Positions 34,006-44,019 of a DNA stretch of 64,000 bases are shown here, piece after piece. Position numbers and translations under genes: made by a program. Source of the stretch: an uncultured Crocinitomix sp. Lineage in GTDB: Bacteria; Bacteroidota; Bacteroidia; Flavobacteriales_D; Crocinitomicaceae. Below the pieces are notes generated by a model. It did no database searches and had not been told where the DNA came from. It saw only the letters and a list, made by a program, of their open reading frames with translations. The first letter of the stretch is position 1. The number at the start of each line of letters is the position of its first letter. The stretch is taken from positions 1-64,000 of the forward strand of contig CAJQHR010000012.1 in NCBI GenBank assembly GCA_905478225.1, in the 5' to 3' direction.

Positions 34006-35556
34006 ATGATAAAAACAATTGATTTAAGAATTCCTTCTAACTTCATAAACAATGAAGATTATATCCATTCTCGGATTGCCGAGGAGTTAGATATCAGAAT
34101 TGATGATGTAACGCATTTAGAGTTATTAAAACGATCAATTGACGCGCGAAAGAAATCAATAAAATACAACTTACGCTACGCTGTTTACATTGGGGAGGAT
34201 TTTCAAGCTCCTGATGGCTATTTTACTCCACAAGATGTTTCTTCAGCTCCCGAAGTGGCAATTATCGGATCTGGTCCAGCCGGATTATTTGCAGCATTAA
34301 ATGCAATTGAAAATAAGCTTAAGCCTATCATTTTTGAGCGCGGAAAAGATGTGCGTGCAAGAAGAAGGGATTTGGCAAAAATTCACAAAGAACATTTGGT
34401 AGATCAAGATTCAAATTATTGTTTTGGCGAGGGTGGAGCAGGTACTTATTCAGATGGTAAATTATATACCCGTTCTAAAAAACGAGGTAATCTGAAAAAA
34501 GTATTAGAATGGTTTGTTCATTTTGGCGCAGATAAAAACATTTTGGTTGATGCCCATCCGCATATTGGGACAAATAAATTGCCTAAGATCATTCAAGCCA
34601 TCCGTGAGGAGATTATAAAGTGTGGTGGCGAAGTTCGATTCGGTGAAAAACTGACAGATGTTAAAATTGAAGCAGAAAAATTTACAGCCTTGCAAATTAA
34701 TGACGCTACCTGGCATAGTTTTAATCGCGTCATCCTTGCAACGGGCCATTCGGCACGAGATATTTTTGAAATACTACACAAACGCCAAGTGGCTATGGAG
34801 GCCAAACCTTTTGCAATTGGTGTAAGAATTGAACATGCGCAGGATTTGATAGATGAAATTCAATATCATGGACAATTAAGTGGTGAAGATTTGCCACCAG
34901 CTTCTTACTCACTTGTAGCGCAAGTGGAAGGGATGGGAGTTTATTCTTTTTGTATGTGTCCGGGCGGAATTATAGCGCCGTGCGCGACTAAACAATCTGA
35001 AGTCGTCACCAATGGTTGGTCGCCTTCTAAACGGAATAATCCCTATGCAAATTCTGGAATTGTAGTTCAGGTAGAACCGAAAGATTTCCCAAACTATTCT
35101 CCAAACGATCCATTTGTTGCGCTTAATTTTCAACGTCAAGTAGAGCGTGATTGTTGGGTGGCTGCGGGTAAAACCCAGGCAGTTCCAGCACAGCGATTAA
35201 TGGATTTCATCAATCAAAAGGTTTCGAGCAATTTACCCGAAACCTCTTACCAACCAGGTTTGGTTTCAGTTGATTTGAACCAAGTATTGCCAGAAATGAT
35301 TGCCAAACGACTGCGAAAGGCGTTTTTCGAATTTGGTAAAAAAATGAATGGTTTTTTAACGAACGCGGCTGTTCTTCATGCACCTGAATCGCGGACCTCT
35401 TCTCCAATAAAAATTCCACGAAATACAGAAACCCTCCAACATCCTAATGCAAAAGGACTCTACCCTTGTGGTGAAGGCGCAGGTTACGCTGGTGGAATCA
35501 TATCCGCTGCCATTGATGGCATGCGTTGTATTGATATGATTTCAGTCGAAAATTAG
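34006..35556 (+). CDS. FAD-dependent dehydrogenase-like protein (COG2509 type)
   Basis: A 516-residue flavoprotein. Residues about 1-75 form a small N-terminal domain (LRIPSNF..., ITHLELLKRSIDARKK); then the FAD-binding Rossmann motif VAIIGSGPAGLFAALNAIE at about 82-100, the ERG acid loop and CFGEGGAGTYSDGKLYTRSK. Later VILATGHSARDIFEIL and the C-terminal FAD motif GLYPCGEGAGYAGGIISAA are present. Members of this conserved family have no settled substrate. It starts directly after the porT stop codon. Confidence 0.88.
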   Translation: MIKTIDLRIPSNFINNEDYIHSRIAEELDIRIDDVTHLELLKRSIDARKKSIKYNLRYAVYIGEDFQAPDGYFTPQDVSSAPEVAIIGSGPAGLFAALNAIENKLKPIIFERGKDVRARRRDLAKIHKEHLVDQDSNYCFGEGGAGTYSDGKLYTRSKKRGNLKKVLEWFVHFGADKNILVDAHPHIGTNKLPKIIQAIREEIIKCGGEVRFGEKLTDVKIEAEKFTALQINDATWHSFNRVILATGHSARDIFEILHKRQVAMEAKPFAIGVRIEHAQDLIDEIQYHGQLSGEDLPPASYSLVAQVEGMGVYSFCMCPGGIIAPCATKQSEVVTNGWSPSKRNNPYANSGIVVQVEPKDFPNYSPNDPFVALNFQRQVERDCWVAAGKTQAVPAQRLMDFINQKVSSNLPETSYQPGLVSVDLNQVLPEMIAKRLRKAFFEFGKKMNGFLTNAAVLHAPESRTSSPIKIPRNTETLQHPNAKGLYPCGEGAGYAGGIISAAIDGMRCIDMISVEN

Positions 35557-35686
35557 GAGCAATTCACTACATCCATAGCTCTCATTTTCTCACACTCAAG
35601 TTAACCCGATCTTGCTCGACTGATATTCGTCATATTTTTTCTCAATTCATTTTAATAATTTCAGAAGATTAAATAAACACTTTTGA

Positions 35687-36214
35687 ATGCCTTTCAATAA
35701 AAAGGAACATAAAAATTTAATAGAAATACGCCCTCGGTTTAGGTTGATCACAACTTTTGAAATTCCAGAGGTCCTTAAGATATTGCAAGACAGCATCCGA
35801 TTGGATGATACTGTGGTTGGGAAACAAGTGCACGATATATTCTACTTAGATATTCCCATTAATAATCGGCATTACTGGTCTCCTGAGTTAAGAGTTTCAT
35901 TAGAAAAGAATGAGGCAGGTGAGGGGACATTTATTCGCTGTGTCATTGGACCTCGACATAGCGTATGGTTGATGTTTATTTTCATTTGTGGCTTTTTAAG
36001 TGTTATGACATTATTCGGAGGAATGTACGGCTTGGCGCAATGGAATTTAGGTCACGGATCTGGATGGTTATGGTGTTTCCCAATAGCATTTGTACTTATT
36101 ATGGGGGTATACATCATTGCAAAGTTAGGCCAACGCACTGGTCGAGATCAAATGCTTCCCTTGATTAGCGTTTTATATAATGCGCTTGGAGATCATATTA
36201 CGGAAAGAAAGTAA
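35687..36214 (+). CDS. Two-span membrane protein, function unknown
   Basis: A 175-residue protein with a soluble N-terminal half (LIEIRPRFRLITTFEIPEVL, HYWSPELRVSLEKNEAGEG) and two membrane spans (about 87-113, SVWLMFIFICGFLSVMTLFG, and about 124-145, WLWCFPIAFVLIMGVYIIAK). No known family recognised. ATG 35687 gives an intact frame. It precedes the DUF6794-like gene by 64 bases. Confidence 0.7.
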   Translation: MPFNKKEHKNLIEIRPRFRLITTFEIPEVLKILQDSIRLDDTVVGKQVHDIFYLDIPINNRHYWSPELRVSLEKNEAGEGTFIRCVIGPRHSVWLMFIFICGFLSVMTLFGGMYGLAQWNLGHGSGWLWCFPIAFVLIMGVYIIAKLGQRTGRDQMLPLISVLYNALGDHITERK

Positions 36215-36278
36215 CCTTTTTCGTATTCATACATTATTGGATAGAAATTGTATCTTCACAATTAAAATAATTTTAAGA

Positions 36279-36884
36279 ATGCGAAAAGTTTTTATAACAC
36301 TGCTATTTACAATGCTGCCAGTGGTATATGGCTTAAGTTTGGATACCTTATATACAAATCCAAACTATCCGCCAATTGTCTATAGTAAAACGGAATACAA
36401 ATTTTATAAATACACAGCAAAGTACATTCCTGAAAATCTTTTTCACGCATTTAAAATTCTAGGTTCAAACGATTCTCATATTATTGAGCGTTTTAAAAGA
36501 CGTCCAGTAGAAGCCGTAATCAACAAAGGAATCTATTATCCTAGTTCAAGACTGCGCAAAGAATTTTGTTTAGAAGGATATTCAGATTTTGTAATTGGAT
36601 TTCATAAAATGGGAATCTATTATCCAAAAGCAATGGAAACTTTCATTTTGCTTTCCTTTCATCAATATTTAAATCAAGATAAAATTGAATGGTCGCATAA
36701 TAAATCACTTTCTTTAGAAGGACAAAATAAATCGAATCGATTTTGGAAAAAAAGAAAGCGCAAATTGTTTAAACGAGGAGATGTTCGTATAAAGGATCCC
36801 AAACGCAAAAATAAAAAGAAGAAAAGCGAAAGCCCGAGTCAAAATCCTGACCCAAGGAATTTTGAAGAATACGAAGGGAAATAA
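36279..36884 (+). CDS. DUF6794-like exported protein
   Basis: A 201-residue protein with a signal-like N-terminus (MRKVFITLLFTMLPVVYGLS). The central part, IPENLFHAFKILGS, then FCLEGYSDFVIGFHKMGIYY and FILLSFHQYLNQDKIEW, matches the layout of DUF6794, an uncharacterised domain. The C-terminus is strongly basic (KRKRKLFKRGDVRI, KRKNKKKK). ATG 36279 was chosen over an open frame that extends into the preceding gene. Function unknown. Confidence 0.7.
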   Translation: MRKVFITLLFTMLPVVYGLSLDTLYTNPNYPPIVYSKTEYKFYKYTAKYIPENLFHAFKILGSNDSHIIERFKRRPVEAVINKGIYYPSSRLRKEFCLEGYSDFVIGFHKMGIYYPKAMETFILLSFHQYLNQDKIEWSHNKSLSLEGQNKSNRFWKKRKRKLFKRGDVRIKDPKRKNKKKKSESPSQNPDPRNFEEYEGK

Positions 36885-36902
36885 ATGATTGAATTGAGGT
36901 TA

Positions 36903-37403
36903 TTAAGCTAAATACGCTATCTCATTGTCCCCCAATTCAACAACAATATTGTCTTGTAAAGTTGTAGAAATATTTAATCCAACAAAATCTGCTTGAACAG
37001 GAAACCTCCGGTGAGTTCTGTTTACCAATGTAGCTATCTTTAATACATTTAGTTTATTGTCCAAGATTCTACGAACTGCATGAATCATAGTTCTGCCCGA
37101 GTTAATAACATCATCAAAAATAATGACCGTCCGTTCAGATAAATCGCTATCATCAATAGAAAGTTTAACTGCTTCGTCCAAAGGATTGTCTTTATTTACC
37201 GTCACTTCAAATAAGCGGACATCTTGATCTGATATTTTGGATAAGAGACTCACCATGCGTTCGGCTAAAAGAAAACCATTTCCAGAGATTCCGCCAACGA
37301 ACAAAACCTCCTCTTCAAAGGTGTTTTCATAAATTTCAAAAGCAATGCGCTCAATTTTTTGCTGAATTTGCCTTTGATCTAATACCATTGATTTATCGTT
37401 CAT
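36903..37403 (-). CDS. PyrR-like phosphoribosyltransferase
   Basis: A 166-residue type I phosphoribosyltransferase with the PRPP loop VIIFDDVINSGRT (about 90-102) and the PPi loop region FVGGISGNGFLLAERM. It resembles PyrR, an RNA-binding regulator of pyrimidine genes with uracil phosphoribosyltransferase activity. It is divergent from carB, the first enzyme of pyrimidine synthesis, and has its own TATCTTTG box. That position makes a role in pyrimidine control plausible, but I see no PyrR-type leader hairpin before carB. Confidence 0.82.
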   Translation of the reverse strand: MNDKSMVLDQRQIQQKIERIAFEIYENTFEEEVLFVGGISGNGFLLAERMVSLLSKISDQDVRLFEVTVNKDNPLDEAVKLSIDDSDLSERTVIIFDDVINSGRTMIHAVRRILDNKLNVLKIATLVNRTHRRFPVQADFVGLNISTTLQDNIVVELGDNEIAYLA

Positions 37404-37441
37404 GTCATCTGATTTTAAATGTGCTAATTTTAATGGTGATC

Positions 37442-37449
37442 CAAAGATA
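37442..37449 (-). promoter_or_regulatory. -7 box (TATCTTTG) for the PyrR-like gene
   Basis: Exact TAnnTTTG on the minus strand, 39 bases before the ATG at 37403. Confidence 0.55.
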
Positions 37450-37585
37450 GGTGTTTTCTCATTTCGATAAACTCGCTTTGGCGTTTTATTTAAAGAAATA
37501 CTACCAAGTTAGCACCATAAATTCAAATGATGAAATTATGTGAATAACATTCAAATATTGTTAATCAATTGTAGAATATTCTGCG

Positions 37586-37593
37586 TAATTTTG
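37586..37593 (+). promoter_or_regulatory. carB -7 box (TAATTTTG)
   Basis: Exact TAnnTTTG match; start near 37600, leaving a leader of about 23 bases before the carB ATG, too short for an attenuator. Confidence 0.55.
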
Positions 37594-37622
37594 ACCGCAA
37601 TTTAACTGCAAATATTCTAAGT

Positions 37623-40439
37623 ATGCCGAAAGATAATAGTATTAAATCCATCCTAATTATAGGCAGTGGTCCCATTGTAATTGGACAAGCTTGCGAGTTT
37701 GATTATTCTGGATCACAAGCAGCCAGATCGTTACGAGAAGAAGGGATTGAAGTAACCTTAATAAACAGCAATCCGGCAACGATCATGACGGATCCGGTAA
37801 TGGCCGATCATATATATCTTAAACCATTAGAGGTTGAGTCTATTCGAGAGATACTTGCAGCGCACGATATTGACGCCGTGCTCCCTACAATGGGTGGACA
37901 AACGGCTTTAAACCTCGCCATTAAATGTGACGAGCAAGGCATTTGGGAAGAGTTTGGTGTAAGAATAATTGGTGTAGATATTGACGCCATTGAAATTACA
38001 GAGAATAGAGAGGCATTTAGAGATTTAATGTTAGAGATTGACGTACCAATGGCACCTCAATCTTCTGCAAAGTCTTTCCTTGAAGGAAAAGGAATTGCGC
38101 AGGAATATGGTTTTCCATTATGTATTCGAGCATCTTATACACTTGGTGGTGCAGGTGCGGCAATTGTATACGAAGAAAGTGAATTTGATAAATTATTGAC
38201 CAGAGGTTTACATCTTTCTCCTATTCACGAGGTGATGATTGATAAAGCCTTAATGGGATGGAAAGAATATGAGTTAGAGTTATTGAGAGATGCGAATGAT
38301 AATGTGGTTATTGTTTGTTCAATTGAGAACTTTGATCCAATGGGAATTCATACAGGTGACTCTATCACTGTGGCGCCTGCAATGACATTATCTGATACAA
38401 CATTTCAGACAATGCGTGACATGGCCATTAAAATGATGCGAAAAATTGGAAACTTTGCCGGTGGTTGTAATGTGCAATTTGCTGTTAGTCCGGATGCCAA
38501 TGAAGATATTATTGCAATTGAGATTAATCCACGTGTATCAAGATCATCTGCCTTAGCCTCTAAAGCAACGGGTTATCCTATTGCAAAAATTGCTGCTAAG
38601 TTGGCAATTGGTTATCATTTAGATGAATTAAAAAATCAAATTACGAAAACAACTTCGGCTTTATTTGAGCCAACGTTGGATTATGTAATTGTGAAAATAC
38701 CGCGTTGGAACTTTGCTAAGTTTGATGGAGCGAATGATAAATTAGGACTTCAAATGAAGTCGGTTGGTGAGGTCATGGCGATTGGACGCAGTTTCCAGGA
38801 AGCGCTTCAAAAAGCATGTCAGTCCTTAGAAATTGGCAGAAATGGTTTGGGGGCAGATGGGCGTGAATTGACAGATCAAAATAAAATTCTTCAAAGCTTA
38901 GAACATCCAAGTTGGGATCGGCTTTTCCATATTTATGATGCCATAAAATTGGGAATTCCTTTCAAAACAATTAAAGAGAAAACGAAAATTGACAATTGGT
39001 TTTTAAGACAAATTGAAGAGTTAACCTTTTTAGAAAAGGAAATTGAACGTCACTCCATTTCGACGATATCAAAAGATCTTTTGTTTGAAGCCAAACAAAA
39101 AGGATATGCAGATAGACAAGTGGCACATCTTTTAAGATGTTTAGAGTCTGAGGTTTATACCAAACGGGATGAATTTGGAATTAGCCGTGTTTATAAATTG
39201 GTGGATACCTGTGCGGCAGAGTTCGGAGCGGAAACGCCCTACTACTATTCAACCTTTGAGTATGAAAACGAATCGGTAGTAACCGATAAACCAAAAATTG
39301 TGGTTTTAGGTTCTGGCCCCAATCGAATTGGTCAAGGAATTGAGTTTGATTATTCATGTGTTCACGGAGTGCTAGCAGCGCAGGAGTGCGGTTACGAAAC
39401 GGTTATGATTAACTGTAATCCAGAAACGGTATCTACAGATTTTGATACGGCAGATAAACTTTATTTTGAGCCGGTTTTCTGGGAGCATATTTATGACATT
39501 ATTCGCCATGAAAAACCTGTTGGTGTAATTGTGCAATTGGGCGGACAAACGGCGCTTAAATTGGCAGAAAAACTAGAACGCTACGGTATCAGAGTTGTTG
39601 GAACATCATGGGATGCGCTTGATTTGGCCGAAGATCGAGGGCGTTTTTCTAATCTGTTGAAAGAATATGAAATTCCTTATCCTGAATTTGGAGTGGTAGA
39701 GAGTGCAGAACAGGCTTTGGAATTATCTGATGAATTAGGTTTCCCATTGCTGGTGCGTCCTTCTTATGTTTTGGGAGGTCAAAAAATGAAAATCGTTATC
39801 AATAAGGAAGATTTAGAACATCATGTTGTAGATATCTTAAACGAATTACCAAACAATCAAATTTTATTGGATCATTTCTTGGGTGGATCAATTGAAGCGG
39901 AAGCTGATGCCATTTGTGACGGAGAAAACGTTTATATAATTGGAATTATGCAACATATTGAACCTGCAGGTATTCACTCTGGAGATTCATATGCTTTATT
40001 ACCGCCGTATAACCTAGGTGACCTGGTAATGGATCAAATTGTTGACATTACAAATAAAATTGCCGTAGCCTTGCGAACGGTGGGTCTAATCAACATTCAA
40101 TTCGCTATTAAGGATGATAAGGTATACGTGATTGAAGCGAATCCAAGAGCATCTAGAACTGTTCCATTTATAGCTAAGGCTTATCGCGAACCTTATGTGA
40201 ATTATGCTACTATGGTTATGTTAGGTGAAAAGAAAGTAACTGACTTCGATTTTAAACCGCATAAAGAAGGGTACGCCATTAAAGTTCCAGTTTTCTCGTT
40301 TGATAAATTTCCAAATGTGAATAAAGAATTAGGGCCAGAGATGAAATCAACAGGAGAAGGAATTCGATTTATCAAAAATTTGAAAGATCCTTATTTCCAA
40401 AAGATTTATAGTGAAAGAAACCTTTATTTGAGTAAATAA
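37623..40439 (+). CDS. carB: Carbamoyl-phosphate synthase large subunit, lacking the allosteric domain
   Basis: Makes carbamoyl phosphate from bicarbonate, ATP and glutamine-derived ammonia for pyrimidines and arginine. The 938-residue protein has both ATP-grasp halves: IIGSGPIVIGQACEFDYSGS near the start, ASYTLGGAGAAIV near 175, then the second synthetase unit from LGSGPNRIGQGIEFDYSC (about 563) with RPSYVLGGQKMKIV and EANPRASRTVPFIAKA. It stops after FIKNLKDPYFQKIYSERNL, where E. coli CarB (1073 residues) continues with an MGS-like allosteric domain of about 135 residues. Bacteroidota CarB is normally short, so this is not a truncation. The small carA subunit is not in the window. Confidence 0.96.
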   Translation: MPKDNSIKSILIIGSGPIVIGQACEFDYSGSQAARSLREEGIEVTLINSNPATIMTDPVMADHIYLKPLEVESIREILAAHDIDAVLPTMGGQTALNLAIKCDEQGIWEEFGVRIIGVDIDAIEITENREAFRDLMLEIDVPMAPQSSAKSFLEGKGIAQEYGFPLCIRASYTLGGAGAAIVYEESEFDKLLTRGLHLSPIHEVMIDKALMGWKEYELELLRDANDNVVIVCSIENFDPMGIHTGDSITVAPAMTLSDTTFQTMRDMAIKMMRKIGNFAGGCNVQFAVSPDANEDIIAIEINPRVSRSSALASKATGYPIAKIAAKLAIGYHLDELKNQITKTTSALFEPTLDYVIVKIPRWNFAKFDGANDKLGLQMKSVGEVMAIGRSFQEALQKACQSLEIGRNGLGADGRELTDQNKILQSLEHPSWDRLFHIYDAIKLGIPFKTIKEKTKIDNWFLRQIEELTFLEKEIERHSISTISKDLLFEAKQKGYADRQVAHLLRCLESEVYTKRDEFGISRVYKLVDTCAAEFGAETPYYYSTFEYENESVVTDKPKIVVLGSGPNRIGQGIEFDYSCVHGVLAAQECGYETVMINCNPETVSTDFDTADKLYFEPVFWEHIYDIIRHEKPVGVIVQLGGQTALKLAEKLERYGIRVVGTSWDALDLAEDRGRFSNLLKEYEIPYPEFGVVESAEQALELSDELGFPLLVRPSYVLGGQKMKIVINKEDLEHHVVDILNELPNNQILLDHFLGGSIEAEADAICDGENVYIIGIMQHIEPAGIHSGDSYALLPPYNLGDLVMDQIVDITNKIAVALRTVGLINIQFAIKDDKVYVIEANPRASRTVPFIAKAYREPYVNYATMVMLGEKKVTDFDFKPHKEGYAIKVPVFSFDKFPNVNKELGPEMKSTGEGIRFIKNLKDPYFQKIYSERNLYLSK

Positions 40440-40702
40440 TGATCTTACTCAGCGCATCAGGTTTATTTAGGACGCTACTCATTATAGCAGTGGTATTCGT
40501 CCTGTTGCGTGTAATTGGGCGTTTCATGATTGCCAAACGCAACATTGATGAACACAATCAAGCTGCGCGTGATCGTAATGCTGAGGAAGAACTGAAGAGA
40601 AAGGCAGCTGAGAATTATGGTAAAACAACCATTTCTAAAGTGAGTAAGTACAAGAAAAGTGATGGTAATTTTGTTGATTTTGAAGAAATTAAAGACGATT
40701 AG
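40439..40702 (+). CDS. DUF4834 family membrane protein
   Basis: An 87-residue protein with one membrane span (FRTLLIIAVVFVLLRVIGRF) and a charged cytoplasmic tail (AARDRNAEEELKRKAAENYG) ending KYKKSDGNFVDFEEIKDD, the DUF4834 pattern. The family is typical of Flavobacteriia, often before yfhO-like genes as here. It overlaps the carB stop by one base (TAATG). Function unknown. Confidence 0.85.
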   Translation: MILLSASGLFRTLLIIAVVFVLLRVIGRFMIAKRNIDEHNQAARDRNAEEELKRKAAENYGKTTISKVSKYKKSDGNFVDFEEIKDD

Positions 40703-40923
40703 TTCAACTTTATCTTTTTAAATTTTGTCAGCTTGAGGTTCATGGAATTCAGAAATACATTATCGTCAATTTATTCTGTTAATTCTCCTGAATTAATAGC
40801 GCTAGAACACATCTGATTTCGATAAAAAATCCTATTTTAGCATCAGCTTTTTTCGAGGCAAATAAAGTACATATTTGTGTTGGAATAAAATTGAACCAGA
40901 CGATTAAATCAAAACGATAGAAG

Positions 40924-43900
40924 ATGAATTTGAAATATAGAATCTTTAAAAAATCAAATCTTTGGCATTTAGGTGCCATTTTGTTGTTTATCACCATAGC
41001 ATGTGCCTATTTTTCACCGGCATTAAAAGGATACTCTTTGAAACAGGGAGATATTGTTCGTTTTGTTGGAATGTCGCGTGAGGTGCAGGATTATAGAATG
41101 AATGATGGTGAACAAATCTTGTGGACAAATTCTATGTTCTCTGGAATGCCAACTACTCAAATTTCAATGCTGTATGAAGGTACTTGGTTGAACACGGTTA
41201 TCACTAAAATTGTGCGATTTGGTTTGCCAGCGCCTATTTTCTTTATGTTTGTCTACTTTTTCAGTTTTTACATATTAGCGCTAAGTCTCCGAATTAAACC
41301 CTATCTCGGGATCATTGGATCCCTTGCCTTTGGTCTATCATCCTATTTTATTGTAATTCTGGAGGCTGGGCATAATTCCAAGGCCGCCGCAATTGGTTTG
41401 GCACCGCTCATGATAGCTGGATTTATAATGGCCTATCGTTTTAAAAATTGGATTCTAGGCGTAGCACTTTCATCTATTTTTATGATGATTGAACTCGGGG
41501 CAAATCATATTCAAATTACATATTACATGGCGCTTATTTTGGTGCTATTGGGTGTTGTTGAACTGGTGAGGCATATTAAAGAAGACAAATTACCGAAGTT
41601 TTTCAAAGTCACGGGCTTGCTAGCAGTTGGTTATGTTTTTGCATTGATGGTCAATTATGGAAACCTGTTTGGAACTATCGATTATGCTGAACAAACGATT
41701 CGTGGAGGCACTGAATTAACCATTAATCCTGACGGTACTGCTAATGATAGCATTACAACTGGTGGGTTAGATCGGGAGTATGTGACTATCTGGAGTTTCG
41801 GTCATGGCGAAACATTTAATATGATTGTGCCAAATTTTAAAGGCGGAGAAACACAACGTATTGGTACGAATGAAGCCAATGAAGAGATCCTTGATGAGGT
41901 GGACGACCGATTTAAGCAAAATGTAGCGCAGAGTAATCAATATTGGGGAGATCAACCAATTGTTTCAGGACCAGTTTATATCGGTATCATAGTGATGTTC
42001 TTAGCCTTTTTAGGATTGGTTTATGTCAAGGATAAATACAAATGGGCCTTGCTCTCTATAACCTTGTTAACTATAATGTTGAGTTGGGGCAGTAATTATG
42101 TCTCGGCATTTGTGCTTTTCCCTATTCTATTGTACAATGTTAATATGTTCTTAGATGAGAAAAAACAACTTATTTTTTCAGCAATTAATACCTTAATCTT
42201 ATTTTTTGCAATGGCAAACGGAGGCGCTATTATGTCTTCTAGTTTAACAGATTTCTTCTTGGATTATATGCCGGGCTATGATAAGTTTAGAGCCGTAACA
42301 ATCATCTTAGTGGTGGCCGAATTATGTGTGCCTTTGTTAGGAATTCTGTTCTTACAGCGGGTCATTAAATATCGTCAGGAGATTGAGAATAAGATGATAG
42401 GGTTTTACGTCGTTACAGGTGTTTTTGGAGTGCTTTTATTGTTGTTTTATATGCAGCCAACGCTTTTTAATACCTTCCTTAGTGCAGGTGAAAATGCCAG
42501 CATTGCTAGTATTGCAGATTCGGAAGTTAAAAGGTATTTAGAGATTTATGATGCTTTAGAACTAGCCCGCCAAGAGATTTTTAAACAAGATGTTTTACGC
42601 TCGCTCGGCTTTTTTGTATTGGGCGCTGGTCTTATCTTCTCTTTCATCCGTTTTGGTTATTCCAAATATATTTTTGGTGCAGGTTTAGCGCTTTTCATTT
42701 TATTAGATTTAATGTTAATCGATTTCCGTTATGTTAATAATGACGGTCGCGGAAAGAATTATGATATGTGGGTGGAAAGCTATGAAATGCGTTATCCGTT
42801 TGCTGCAGGTGATGGAGAAAAGCAAATCCTTGCGCTTGAAAGTCAAATAAATCCTCAGATCACAGTTAAGATAGACTCCGCATTAAATGTTTTAAATGCA
42901 CAAATGAAGGATGAGGATGATGTCAGTGCTCGTGAAAAACAAGTAAGACGCGACTTCTTAACTTTCCGTGTAATGAACAGGAATACAAACTTTAGAGTTT
43001 ATGAGGAAGGTAATCACTATAACAGTTCTTACGCTTCATACTTTAACAAGTCAATTGGAGGTTATCATGGTGCGAAGCTTGGAAGATATCAAGACCTAAT
43101 AGCTTTCCATATCATGCAAAATAACCCAGCTGTTATTGACATGTTAAATACCAAATATTATTTGCGACCAATTCCAGGACCTACAGGTCAAATTGCGAAT
43201 ACTACGCTAACAAAGGTGAATCCGAATGCCATGGGTAATGCGTGGTTTGCTAAGGATATTCAAGTTGTTGAAAACGCGAATGAGGAAATTTTAGCATTGA
43301 ACTCTTATTACGGAACTACAATCTCACAAAAGAATGATGCGCGAGTCTTCGTAAATGGTGTTGAGATACAATCTGCAAACGTAGTTGGAAACGAAGCAAT
43401 TAGTCTACAACTACCCGGGATGGAGGAGCCGCAGCGGGTTACAGATATTCCATTTGCAGCTGCTGCAGACCAACCGCTGGCATTGGTAGCTGATTCAACT
43501 GGTGTGCAATGGATGTATGATTCTGCTCCAGATTCTGTCTTCTACAAAGTGCTTAGTTTAAAGTCTAGTGGACGAGTAGGTTGGGATCCAAATCAAACCA
43601 CTATTGTTGACAACGATTTTACTGGAAATATGTCTGCAACGCGATACTCTGGAAATGGTAACATTACCATGACCGATTATCATCCAGATAAAATTTCTTA
43701 TAAATCATCTTCGAACGAAACACAATTAGCCGTATTTTCTGAAATCTATTACGAAGGTGGATGGACAGCTTATGTGGATGAAAAGGAAGTTCCAATTTCC
43801 CGTGTGAATTACGTGTTGCGTGCTATTGAAGTTCCGGCTGGCGAGCATAACATCAGAATGGAATTTGCGTTAGAATCGTATGAAAAAGCTTCTTCAATCG

Positions 43901-44019
43901 CTACAATCGGTTCAATTGCGATTATTTTGCTTTTATTGTTTGGGGTTTATTTGGAGACAAAGCGAGAAGGTGAGATTGAAGAATTAGACACTGATATTTC
44001 AAATGAGTTCGACGACTAA
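40924..44019 (+). CDS. YfhO-family membrane protein (putative glycosyltransferase)
   Basis: A 1031-residue polytopic protein. The first two thirds hold a dozen or more hydrophobic spans starting at HLGAILLFITIACAYFSPAL, with the YfhO-type block QGDIVRFVGMSREVQDYR...LWTNSMFSGMPTTQI and a large outer loop. The C-terminal third is soluble and beta-rich and ends with a membrane span (ASSIATIGSIAIILLLLFG) and an acidic tail. YfhO proteins in Gram-positives glycosylate teichoic acids with lipid-linked sugars; the Bacteroidota role is untested. It overlaps the glycosyltransferase gene by 17 bases. Confidence 0.9.
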   Translation: MNLKYRIFKKSNLWHLGAILLFITIACAYFSPALKGYSLKQGDIVRFVGMSREVQDYRMNDGEQILWTNSMFSGMPTTQISMLYEGTWLNTVITKIVRFGLPAPIFFMFVYFFSFYILALSLRIKPYLGIIGSLAFGLSSYFIVILEAGHNSKAAAIGLAPLMIAGFIMAYRFKNWILGVALSSIFMMIELGANHIQITYYMALILVLLGVVELVRHIKEDKLPKFFKVTGLLAVGYVFALMVNYGNLFGTIDYAEQTIRGGTELTINPDGTANDSITTGGLDREYVTIWSFGHGETFNMIVPNFKGGETQRIGTNEANEEILDEVDDRFKQNVAQSNQYWGDQPIVSGPVYIGIIVMFLAFLGLVYVKDKYKWALLSITLLTIMLSWGSNYVSAFVLFPILLYNVNMFLDEKKQLIFSAINTLILFFAMANGGAIMSSSLTDFFLDYMPGYDKFRAVTIILVVAELCVPLLGILFLQRVIKYRQEIENKMIGFYVVTGVFGVLLLLFYMQPTLFNTFLSAGENASIASIADSEVKRYLEIYDALELARQEIFKQDVLRSLGFFVLGAGLIFSFIRFGYSKYIFGAGLALFILLDLMLIDFRYVNNDGRGKNYDMWVESYEMRYPFAAGDGEKQILALESQINPQITVKIDSALNVLNAQMKDEDDVSAREKQVRRDFLTFRVMNRNTNFRVYEEGNHYNSSYASYFNKSIGGYHGAKLGRYQDLIAFHIMQNNPAVIDMLNTKYYLRPIPGPTGQIANTTLTKVNPNAMGNAWFAKDIQVVENANEEILALNSYYGTTISQKNDARVFVNGVEIQSANVVGNEAISLQLPGMEEPQRVTDIPFAAAADQPLALVADSTGVQWMYDSAPDSVFYKVLSLKSSGRVGWDPNQTTIVDNDFTGNMSATRYSGNGNITMTDYHPDKISYKSSSNETQLAVFSEIYYEGGWTAYVDEKEVPISRVNYVLRAIEVPAGEHNIRMEFALESYEKASSIATIGSIAIILLLLFGVYLETKREGEIEELDTDISNEFDD

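Noticed and set aside
37623-40439. CarB as a truncated pseudogene
   Set aside because: Both synthetase halves are intact and the short form is the normal state in Bacteroidota; DUF4834 starts right at its stop as usual.
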